A stretch of DNA of 9,419 bases. Origin: Chloroflexota bacterium (GTDB taxonomy: Bacteria; Chloroflexota; Anaerolineae; DTPP01). The DNA is taken from assembly GCA_012514615.1 (NCBI GenBank), contig JAAYZY010000465.1:1-9419 (forward strand), given 5' to 3'. The notes below the pieces were generated by a model, which saw only the letters and a list, made by a program, of their open reading frames with translations, was not told the DNA's origin and ran no database searches. Made by a program: the position numbers and the translations under genes. This document shows, in pieces, positions 1 to 5,241 of this stretch (the stretch's first letter is position 1; each line of letters begins with the position of its first letter).

Positions 1-23
1 GCCAACTGCAACATGCGCGCCAT
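1..23 (-). CDS. Possible first codons of the next gene, cut by the window edge
   Basis: An ATG at base 23 on the minus strand is preceded by GGAG nine bases upstream and opens a frame (M-A-R-M-L-Q-L) that runs off the window. A candidate extended -10 element lies about 110 bases upstream. Seven codons are too few to judge coding potential or to identify a product, so this is only a pointer to where a gene may begin. Confidence 0.2.
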
Positions 24-137
24 GGGGTCGCGCTCCGAAGCTGCCCTTAGCTTCCTTGCTGCAACAGCCCCACTACTGATCTACTCGGCCATTCCCCCGT
101 TTCGTCGTCAGTTCACATGTCGGCAATGTGCGGATGC

Positions 138-146
138 ATGATACCA
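138..146 (-). promoter_or_regulatory. Candidate extended -10 promoter element (TGGTATCAT)
   Basis: On the minus strand the sequence TGG-TATCAT fits an extended -10 (TGn followed by a TATAAT-like hexamer) inside an otherwise GC-rich stretch. No good -35 box is visible 16-18 bases upstream, although extended -10 promoters can manage without one. The palindrome CGTGCACG sits about 20 bases upstream. It would drive whatever gene begins at or beyond base 23. The surrounding 20 bases resemble those of the candidate promoter at 6500-6508. Confidence 0.3.
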
Positions 147-216
147 TAGAATGCGGATTCGTGCACGCCAACCCTGCGTGCCCCTAGCTGCCTGCTCCAT
201 GGCGCGGCAACGTGTG

Positions 217-242
217 GGAAAGCGCGCCGGCCTTGCGCTTCC
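217..242 (-). terminator. Possible hairpin terminator after the amidohydrolase gene
   Basis: Nine bases after the amidohydrolase stop codon the transcript can form a stem AAGCGC/GCGCTT around a nine-base loop. Two further G-C pairs extend it past a one-base bulge. No U-tract follows, so it does not meet the usual definition of an intrinsic terminator. It may instead be a 3'-end stabilising hairpin or a chance pairing. Confidence 0.3.
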
Positions 243-250
243 GCCGCTCC

Positions 251-1645
251 TCAGGCAGCGATGACCGGCCAGGAGGTGGTCAAGGGGAGCGGCCCCTGCC
301 AGCCCGACTCCTTGTACATGGCCCGCTGTGCCTCCCGCACCCGGGCGATCACCTCAGCCTCGTCAAACACCGTGCTCCGACCGTCGCGCAGGATCACCCG
401 GCCGCCTACCAGCACGGTATCGGCCATGTTGTTGCCCCCGGAGTAGACCAGGTTGTGGATCAGCATGGCATCCGGCGCTAGGTGCACCTGGTCCAGGCGG
501 AATAGGGCCAGGTCGGCTTCCTTACCCGACTCCAGGGAGCCCACCCGCTGGTCCATGGCCAGCGCCCGCGCCGCCTTGATGGTGGCCATCTCCAAGGCCT
601 GCTCGGCGGTGCCCAAGTAGCGGTCGCCGTAGCGCACGCGCTGCATGTAGACAGCGACCTTCAAGCACTCCCACGGGTTCTGGCCGTTGTTGGTGCCGGA
701 CCCATCGGTGCCGATGGCCACCTGTGCGCCTCCCTGCTCCAGCTCCCAGATAGGCGGCACCTTCCCACCTGCCCGGATGATCGGCATGGGGCAGTGGGCA
801 ATGTGCACCCCGTAAGCTCCCAGCAGACTGACCTCTCCCTCCAGCAGACCGCTGCAATGGATGGCCAGCATCTCTGGCCCCAGCACGCCCAGCTTCTCGG
901 CATACTGGACGCTGCCCATGCCCACGGTGCGCAGGGCGTCTTCCAGCTCGCTCTGACCCTGGGCCAGGTGGATGTGCCACAACTTGCTCCGCTGCAGGGC
1001 CCAGTCCCGCATGGCCAAGATCGTGTCCGGCTTGCACCGCAGGATGGTGGTGGGCTCAGAGGTGATGGTGATGTGCTCCGAGTCGTAGGCCTGTTCTAGG
1101 CGGTCGAGGTCGGCCAGCACATCCTCGGCCCGCTCCAGGAACTCTGGCGGCGTGTACGCGGACTCGTCGTTCATGCCTCGGGAGATGTAGGCTCGCATCC
1201 CCGAGTCCTGCACCGCCTCGCAGATGCCGTCGGTGGAGTCGGGGTGGTAGTGCATCCAGTGGTTTTCCTGGGTGGTGGTCACACCGTGCTTGACCAGCTC
1301 CAACAGGCTCAGGTTGGCGGCGGCGCGGGCTCGCTCCCGTGTGAGCCCGCGAGCGAAACTCAGCATGCGGTTGCGTGAGTCTTGCTGCTCGTTGTTGCAG
1401 GTGCGCTGCACCGATTGGTCCAAATGGTCGTGGGGGTTCACCAGGCCTGGCAGCACAGCCATGCCTGTGGCGTCAATCCGTTCGTTGGCGGTGAAGCGCC
1501 GGCCGTTCCCGGCACCGACCTCCACGATCTTGCCGTCTCGGATGGCCACGTAGCCGGGGCTGAAGATACGGCGCTGGGCGTCCATGCTGACCACAATGCC
1601 GCCGTCGATGAGCATGTCCACCTGGGAATGGGGTTCTTTGGTCAC
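251..1645 (-). CDS. TrzA/AtzA-type amidohydrolase (guanine/8-oxoguanine or SAH deaminase-like)
   Basis: This is a 464-residue cytosolic metal-dependent hydrolase of the amidohydrolase superfamily, in the subgroup that deaminates purines and related N-heterocycles. Visible landmarks are the N-terminal beta-sandwich strand, PGLVNPHDHLDQ with metal ligands H72 and H74, H226 in HIHLAQG, H263 in AIHCSG, HCP at 284-286, and the metal Asp D314 in GTDGSGTNN. The C-terminal GSLESGKEADLALF is also typical. The TTTQENHW stretch (123-130) resembles the 8-oxoguanine deaminase subgroup. One position is odd: the Glu three residues after the third metal His, the proton shuttle in relatives, is Gln229 here. 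The GTG start has AAGGAG six bases upstream. An open frame continuing to base 1843 has no support and overlaps the aminotransferase. The gene is last in an apparent three-gene unit, 88 bases after the aminotransferase. Family is certain; substrate is unknown. Confidence 0.95.
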   Translation of the reverse strand: MTKEPHSQVDMLIDGGIVVSMDAQRRIFSPGYVAIRDGKIVEVGAGNGRRFTANERIDATGMAVLPGLVNPHDHLDQSVQRTCNNEQQDSRNRMLSFARGLTRERARAAANLSLLELVKHGVTTTQENHWMHYHPDSTDGICEAVQDSGMRAYISRGMNDESAYTPPEFLERAEDVLADLDRLEQAYDSEHITITSEPTTILRCKPDTILAMRDWALQRSKLWHIHLAQGQSELEDALRTVGMGSVQYAEKLGVLGPEMLAIHCSGLLEGEVSLLGAYGVHIAHCPMPIIRAGGKVPPIWELEQGGAQVAIGTDGSGTNNGQNPWECLKVAVYMQRVRYGDRYLGTAEQALEMATIKAARALAMDQRVGSLESGKEADLALFRLDQVHLAPDAMLIHNLVYSGGNNMADTVLVGGRVILRDGRSTVFDEAEVIARVREAQRAMYKESGWQGPLPLTTSWPVIAA

Positions 1646-1651
1646 GTTGCG

Positions 1652-1657
1652 CTCCTT
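1652..1657 (-). promoter_or_regulatory. Ribosome binding site fixing the GTG start of the amidohydrolase
   Basis: AAGGAG lies six bases before the GTG at 1645. It decides the start codon, because the frame stays open for another 66 codons into the aminotransferase gene without any comparable site. Confidence 0.8.
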
Positions 1658-1667
1658 GTGCTCTCGA

Positions 1668-1731
1668 GCGTCGCTTGTCCAGCGATGCGCTGCATATAGT
1701 GTTTTCAACCCCACAGCACGCGAAGCGACGC
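1668..1731. repeat. Nine-base inverted repeat in the aminotransferase-amidohydrolase gap
   Basis: GCGTCGCTT at 1668-1676 and AAGCGACGC at 1723-1731 are exact reverse complements, separated by 46 bases that include a short AT-rich stretch (TTGAAAACACTATATG on the minus strand). The second arm ends three bases before the stop-codon end of the aminotransferase gene. In RNA the arms could close a large stem between the two genes; in DNA they could be two operator half-sites. No well-spaced -10/-35 pair is present between them. Confidence 0.4.
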
Positions 1732-1733
1732 GC

Positions 1734-3002
1734 TCAGCCGATCTGCGCCAGGGCCCGGCTGAAGGTCGCCAGGGCCTGGTCCACCTGCTCCCGCGTGGCC
1801 ACCAGCGGCGGGATCCAGCGCACCACGTTGCCGTAGGTGCCACAGGTCAACAGCAGCAGGTTCTCCTGCAAGCAAGCTTTCTGCACCGCACCAGCCGCCT
1901 CCGGGAAGGGCTGTCGGTCGCCGTGGCTGAACTCCACGCCGATCATTAGGCCCAGGCCTCGCACGTCGCCCACCGCCGGATGCTCGGCGGCCAGCCCCTT
2001 CAGGCGCTCCAGCAGGTACGCGCCCTGCTGGGCGGCGTTCTCCACCAGCCGTTCCTCCTGCAGCACCGCCAGGGTGGCCACCGCCGCCGCCGTGGCCACC
2101 GCGTTGCCGCCGTAGGTGCCGCCGTGGGTGCCGCCCATCCAGCGGTCCATGAGGGCTCGCGGCGCGGCGATGGCGCTGAGCGGCATCCCCGAGGCCAGCC
2201 CCTTGGCCATGAGCAGGATGTCTGGCCGAGCGCCGGTGTGTTCCAGGGCGAACATGCGCCCAGTGCGGCCGAAGCCGGTCTGCACCTCGTCGATCAGCAG
2301 GAGGATGCCGTGCTGGTCACAGATCCGCCGCAGGCCGGGCAAGAACGAGGGCGGCGACACCACGTAGCCGCCCTCGCCCAGCACCGGCTCCACCAGCACC
2401 GCAGCGGTATCGCTGGCCGGCGCCACCGTGTGCAGCAGGTGCTGCAGCTCTTCCAGGCACCATTGGCTGCAGGCCTCCGGCTCCCACCCGTAGCGGTAGG
2501 CATAGGGGTAGGGGGCGACGCAAACCCCAGCCATCAGGGGCTGGTAGCCATGCCGGTAGATCGCCTTGGATGTGGTTAGGGAGGTCATCCCCAACGTCCG
2601 CCCGTGGAAGGCGCCCTGGAAGACGATGATGTTGGCTCGGCCGGTGGCATGGCGAGCCAGCTTCACGGCCGCTTCCACCGCCTCGGCCCCGCTGTTGCTG
2701 AAGAAAAAGGTGTCCAACCCCGCGGGGGTCACTTCTCGCAGGCGTCGCCCCAACTCCAGCACAGGCTCGTGGACGCAGATGTTGATCTGAGCGTGGATGA
2801 CCCGCGCCGCCTGCTGCTGGATGGCCTGCACCACCCGCGGATGGCAGTGGCCCGTGTTGGCCACGCCGATGCCGGAGGTGAAGTCGAGGAGCCGCCGACC
2901 GTCGCTGGTGTAGAGGTAGGCGCCTTCACCCCGTTCTACCGTGAACACAGGGAAGGATCGCTGCCAAACCGAGGAGAGGGCCCCCACTGCGTCTTGTGTC
3001 AT
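1734..3002 (-). CDS. Class III PLP aminotransferase, 4-aminobutyrate aminotransferase-like
   Basis: This 422-residue fold-type I enzyme moves an amino group from an omega-amino acid or diamine to a keto acid. The full class III signature is present: NSGAEAVEAAVK (103-114, phosphate-binding), FHGRTLG (132-138), EPVLGEGGY (205-213), the PLP-pyridine Asp D238 in IDEVQTGFGRTG, the Schiff-base lysine K267 in MAKGLASGMPLSA, and THGGTYGGN (292-300). The length is normal and no motif is missing. The ATG start is preceded by GGGAG five bases upstream. The gene follows the small unknown gene by 32 bases and precedes the amidohydrolase by 88, which suggests one transcript. GabT-type sequences include transaminases for GABA, beta-alanine, 5-aminovalerate, putrescine and DABA, and the substrate cannot be chosen from sequence alone. 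The amidohydrolase next door suggests that the amine released or exposed there is the substrate (inference). Confidence 0.95.
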   Translation of the reverse strand: MTQDAVGALSSVWQRSFPVFTVERGEGAYLYTSDGRRLLDFTSGIGVANTGHCHPRVVQAIQQQAARVIHAQINICVHEPVLELGRRLREVTPAGLDTFFFSNSGAEAVEAAVKLARHATGRANIIVFQGAFHGRTLGMTSLTTSKAIYRHGYQPLMAGVCVAPYPYAYRYGWEPEACSQWCLEELQHLLHTVAPASDTAAVLVEPVLGEGGYVVSPPSFLPGLRRICDQHGILLLIDEVQTGFGRTGRMFALEHTGARPDILLMAKGLASGMPLSAIAAPRALMDRWMGGTHGGTYGGNAVATAAAVATLAVLQEERLVENAAQQGAYLLERLKGLAAEHPAVGDVRGLGLMIGVEFSHGDRQPFPEAAGAVQKACLQENLLLLTCGTYGNVVRWIPPLVATREQVDQALATFSRALAQIG

Positions 3003-3034
3003 CTCTGCTCCCTACGATTGAGGTTGGCCAAGCC

Positions 3035-3367
3035 CTAGTGCGCCTGTTGGGATGCGCCGCGGCCTTCAGCTCGGGTTCGGCATGCCGCCAGGAACACCTC
3101 CAACACCGCCACTGCCTGCTCGCAGTGCCCCTGGGCCAGCAGGGAAGGGATCTGCAAGCTGACCACCCGCGCCTGGTCCAAGCGGTGCACGGCGGTGATC
3201 CCGGCATCCAGGAAGGCCTGGGCGCATTCCAGGGCCAAGTCTTCGACGTAAAAGGTGAGTTCCACTGTCAGGGGGGAGCGGCAGACCTGCCGAATGAGGG
3301 TGGGGTAGCGCACCGAGAGGCGGGTCATGACCCCAACAAGCTGATCAGAAGCGGTCTCGGCCTCCAT
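3035..3367 (-). CDS. Small protein of unknown function (110 aa)
   Basis: I do not recognise this protein. It has 110 residues, begins MEAETASDQL, has no signal peptide or membrane segment, and mixes hydrophobic beta-like stretches (VELTFYV, 35-41) with helix-like ones (QAVAVLEVFLAACR, 84-97). Four cysteines (29, 48, 82, 96) do not form a CxxC pair. The ATG at 3367 is preferred over the GTG at 3373: the strong GGAGG is nine bases before the ATG but only three before the GTG. The gene sits 32 bases ahead of the aminotransferase and about 57 bases after a candidate -10 box, which makes it the first gene of that unit. It could be an accessory or regulatory subunit, or a small binding protein. The good ribosome binding site and tight spacing support it being real. 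Confidence 0.6.
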   Translation of the reverse strand: MEAETASDQLVGVMTRLSVRYPTLIRQVCRSPLTVELTFYVEDLALECAQAFLDAGITAVHRLDQARVVSLQIPSLLAQGHCEQAVAVLEVFLAACRTRAEGRGASQQAH

Positions 3368-3376
3368 GCGCACCTT

Positions 3377-3381
3377 CCTCC
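3377..3381 (-). promoter_or_regulatory. Ribosome binding site of the small unknown gene
   Basis: GGAGG lies nine bases before ATG 3367 and three bases before the in-frame GTG 3373. The spacing favours the ATG. Confidence 0.6.
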
Positions 3382-3423
3382 AGGCCGTGCCAAGGTCGGG
3401 CCTTGTGCGGCCCGGCTAGCCCC

Positions 3424-3429
3424 AGTATA
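3424..3429 (-). promoter_or_regulatory. Candidate -10 box (TATACT) for the small protein/aminotransferase/amidohydrolase unit
   Basis: TATACT on the minus strand matches the -10 consensus at five of six positions and stands out in GC-rich surroundings. It lies about 57 bases before the ATG at 3367, giving a predicted RNA start near 3417. The hexamer 17 bases upstream (TTCCCC) is a poor -35. A short perfect inverted repeat (3457-3470) is centred near -46, a position where activators often bind. Confidence 0.4.
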
Positions 3430-3456
3430 CCGCGGGAGCGGCCCCGGGGGAACGGT

Positions 3457-3470
3457 AGACTGCACAGTCT
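3457..3470. repeat. Inverted repeat AGACTG-CA-CAGTCT, candidate operator
   Basis: Two exact six-base arms are separated by two bases. The repeat is centred about 46 bases upstream of the predicted RNA start for the minus-strand unit. Six-base arms arise by chance a few times in a window this long, so the position rather than the length is what makes it notable. It could be a regulator site, but PucR-family sites are too poorly defined for assignment by eye. Confidence 0.35.
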
Positions 3471-3484
3471 TTCGCCGCCCAGAG

Positions 3485-3499
3485 TGTGCAAGGTGCACA
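3485..3499. repeat. Inverted repeat TGTGCA-AGG-TGCACA
   Basis: Exact six-base arms are separated by three bases, fifteen bases from the previous inverted repeat on the side away from the -10 box. It shares the TGCACA core with the inverted repeat at 3457-3470. It may be a second operator copy. Confidence 0.3.
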
Positions 3500-3524
3500 T
3501 TCCTGTGGGGAAGGCAGCCGCCGT

Positions 3525-3542
3525 GTCGGCATCGAAGCCGAC
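3525..3542. repeat. Inverted repeat GTCGGC-ATCGAA-GCCGAC
   Basis: Exact six-base arms surround a six-base loop, forming the third short inverted repeat within 90 bases of the gene-free stretch. Read on the minus strand the loop contains TTCG, so a stable RNA hairpin is possible. No gene or terminator context explains it. Confidence 0.3.
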
Positions 3543-3600
3543 GACGGTTGTCTCTTGCCCCACGCAGAGCGAGGTCAGCGCCTCTCCCTCCATCGCGACG

Positions 3601-3913
3601 TTGCCCCCGGCGCTCACTGAACCGTCGGCCGCCGGGCCTCGCTTTGCTCAGGATATGCCGCCGATTCTGCAGAGCCGCTGCGTGCGCTGCCATGGGACCA
3701 GCCGCGCCGAAGACGGGCTGCGGTTGGATGCTTAATGCTGGGCGAATGGCCGGCGCGAGGAGCGGCCCGCTCATCGCGCCAGGCGATGCTTCAAGGAGCC
3801 AGCTTGGGGATGCGGTGATCAGCGGGCGCACGCCGCGGCGGGCGCCGCAGCTCCTGCCAGCGGAGATCGAGGCGATCCGGGCCTGGGTCGATGCCGGGGC
3901 CCAAGACGACTGA
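3601..3913 (+). pseudogene. Frameshifted planctomycete-type cytochrome c domain (remnant)
   Basis: This is the only coding-like sequence on the plus strand. The first frame gives FAQDMPPILQSRCVRCHG (from 3643), with the haem-attachment motif CVRCH at 3679-3693, then EDGLRLDA and a TAA at 3733-3735. The next frame over picks up at once with AGARSGPLIAPGDASRSQL, then TPRRAPQLLPAEIEAIRAW and AGAQDD, ending in TGA at 3911-3913. Together the halves make a single haem-binding domain of the PSCyt1 kind (CxxCHG, then GLxL, SGPxxxPG, and LPxxEIxxIxxW). Removing one T near 3733 would restore the frame. No start codon with a ribosome binding site is seen, and the sequence further upstream contains the minus-strand promoter region. 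It is therefore probably the C-terminal end of a larger lost gene. A sequencing error could explain the frameshift but not the missing 5' part. The left boundary is approximate. Confidence 0.6.
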
Positions 3914-3946
3914 TCGCCTCCCGCTGAGCGGGGAAATCGAGGTGTG

Positions 3947-3980
3947 GGGCCGGGCTCAGTGACCTCCCTGGGCCCGGCCC
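3947..3980 (-). terminator. GC-rich hairpin after the QueG-like gene
   Basis: The arms GGGCCGGGC (3947-3955) and GCCCGGCCC (3972-3980) are exact complements with a 16-base loop, about 20 bases after the stop of the minus-strand Fe-S gene. A smaller hairpin, CCCGC-TGA-GCGGG at 3920-3932, follows. Neither has a U-tract, so termination may depend on Rho or on the hairpin alone. The position between the gene end and the cytochrome remnant fits a transcription boundary. Confidence 0.45.
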
Positions 3981-4001
3981 GCGCAAGTGGCCTGCCTTCG
4001 C

Positions 4002-5207
4002 CTAGGGCTGCGTGGGCAGGCGCGTCAACTCGGCCCGGCGCACGGCAAAGCGGGCCGCCGCGGCCGGGTTGCGCGCTCCCAAGGTCATGCAGACGGCCTG
4101 GCAGCGGGTGCACCACCAGTCGGGGTAGATGGTGCGCAGGGCGTCACGTTCGTCCTTGCAGCGCAGGTGATCGAACTGCAGGCGGCCCTCCCAGAAGCGG
4201 TGCCCCTGGGCGGCCACCCCCTCGACGTAGCGCCCGCTGGGGGTGGGGGAGGAGTTGGGCAGGGCCCCAGATGGGCACAGGGCGATGCAGCGGCTGCACG
4301 ACTGCCCGTCTTGGGGGATGTGCGGACAGAACCGGTAGCGGTTCACCTCGGTGTCGGCGTTGGTGAAGTCGGCCAGGGCAAAGAGGAAGGCCCGCCAAGC
4401 CGACGACGGATAGACGATATCGGCCCGCCCATCGGTGATCGGTTCCTCGGCGTCGAAGATGACCAGTGAGCGCACCGAGCCGCCGAAGCGGCGGACTTCC
4501 CCGCCGTCCACCTCGTCACGGAAGACCAGGCGATGCACTCCGAACTGGCCCAGGCCCAGCAGAACGGCCAAGCTCTTCTGCGGCCAGTTGCCGTCCTTGC
4601 GTGGGCCATGGGCATCGCCCTGACGGGTGAGCGGCACCGCCTCGCGCGCCAGAGCCACTTCGTTGTCTTTGTCCAGCGGCACCACGGCCTGTCCTGGCCC
4701 CATCAGCGCCATCCCCAAGCGGTTGATGGCTCGATCCAGGCTGTGGTACTGGTCGAAGTACATGGTGGAGAAGCGAGCCGAGCTGGTTGTCTCTCGCGCT
4801 GCGGCCAGGGCTGCGTACTCTGCGGCCAGCTCAGGCTGGAACGGCAGCATGGCCGACACCAACACGGCCCGGCGGTAGCGTTGCTGCGCGGCTTCCCACG
4901 ACTGCGGGATCTGGAAGATGGTGGCGCGGCCGGCAGCTTCCACCTTGCGCCGCGTGCGGTAGGCGTGGAACTCCCACACCTCCTGCAGGCCGGCCGGGTG
5001 CAGCCCGACCATGGCCGGGTTGCGCAGGCCTTCCCACAGGTCGTAGGTGAGGGGGACGTTGCCCACAGCCACCCGCACCAGGGGCTGTCCGTCAGGCTCG
5101 GTATCCAGATGCTCTCGCCCCCATTGGAAGCCCGGCTCGGTGCGCAGACGGGCAAGCTGCTCCTGGAAGGCCGCGGTGATGGCGGTTGGCGTCAGGTCGA
5201 TGGGCAT
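4002..5207 (-). CDS. QueG/reductive-dehalogenase-like 4Fe-4S oxidoreductase, probably corrinoid-dependent
   Basis: This 401-residue protein shares the layout of epoxyqueuosine reductase and reductive dehalogenases, cobalamin enzymes with two C-terminal [4Fe-4S] clusters. MYFDQYHSLDRAINRL (149-164) matches the QueG region with DYH. SLAVLLGLGQFGVHRLVF (212-229) matches the AGLGWxGKN corrinoid-binding region. The ferredoxin part has C294, C304, C307, C311-P and then C350, C366, C369, C373, in the QueG order CxxCxxxCP...RC...CxxCQxVC. Differences from QueG: Gln153 replaces the catalytic Asp, Gly301 stands where the first CxxC cysteine should be (C294 may replace it), and CPWN is CMTL. No TAT signal is present, so it is cytosolic and not a respiratory dehalogenase. 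The start at ATG 5207 is chosen because GAGGAG lies ten bases upstream; ATG 5225 has no such site. The gene follows the M24 gene by 34 bases. The fold is well supported; substrate and cobalamin binding are inferred. Confidence 0.85.
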   Translation of the reverse strand: MPIDLTPTAITAAFQEQLARLRTEPGFQWGREHLDTEPDGQPLVRVAVGNVPLTYDLWEGLRNPAMVGLHPAGLQEVWEFHAYRTRRKVEAAGRATIFQIPQSWEAAQQRYRRAVLVSAMLPFQPELAAEYAALAAARETTSSARFSTMYFDQYHSLDRAINRLGMALMGPGQAVVPLDKDNEVALAREAVPLTRQGDAHGPRKDGNWPQKSLAVLLGLGQFGVHRLVFRDEVDGGEVRRFGGSVRSLVIFDAEEPITDGRADIVYPSSAWRAFLFALADFTNADTEVNRYRFCPHIPQDGQSCSRCIALCPSGALPNSSPTPSGRYVEGVAAQGHRFWEGRLQFDHLRCKDERDALRTIYPDWWCTRCQAVCMTLGARNPAAAARFAVRRAELTRLPTQP

Positions 5208-5217
5208 CGATGGCGCT

Positions 5218-5223
5218 CTCCTC
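5218..5223 (-). promoter_or_regulatory. Ribosome binding site deciding the start of the QueG-like gene
   Basis: GAGGAG sits between the two candidate ATGs, ten bases before the one at 5207. It touches the upstream ATG at 5225 and cannot serve it, so the shorter protein is preferred. Confidence 0.55.
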
Positions 5224-5241
5224 ATGCGGAATGGATTGGCG

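Larger units (their letters stand above)
3374..4001. other. 628-base stretch without an intact gene between two minus-strand units
   Basis: Apart from the listed promoter box, three inverted repeats, cytochrome remnant and hairpin, I see no gene here. Open frames on both strands crossing 3374-3600 have no ribosome binding site and overlap the promoter. This is the longest gene-free stretch in the window, and its contents mark it as a junction between two transcription units with decayed DNA in between. Confidence 0.6.

Noticed and set aside
1693..1708. Promoter-like TTGAAA and TATATG in the aminotransferase-amidohydrolase gap
   Set aside because: The two hexamers are only four bases apart, and neither has a partner at 16-18 bases.
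1646..1843. N-terminal extension of the amidohydrolase frame into the aminotransferase gene
   Set aside because: The added residues are Arg/Trp-rich out-of-frame translation of the aminotransferase end, and a good ribosome binding site marks the GTG at 1645.
2996..3600. Upstream part of the plus-strand frame that joins the second half of the cytochrome remnant
   Set aside because: It runs antisense through the small gene and the minus-strand promoter, and its translation is not protein-like. Only the last part (after about 3735) is domain-like.
3345..3617. Minus-strand 90-codon frame with a faintly FeoA-like start (LTSLCVGQETTVVGF)
   Set aside because: It lacks a convincing ribosome binding site, runs across the -10 box and into the start of the small gene, and the resemblance covers only about 20 residues.
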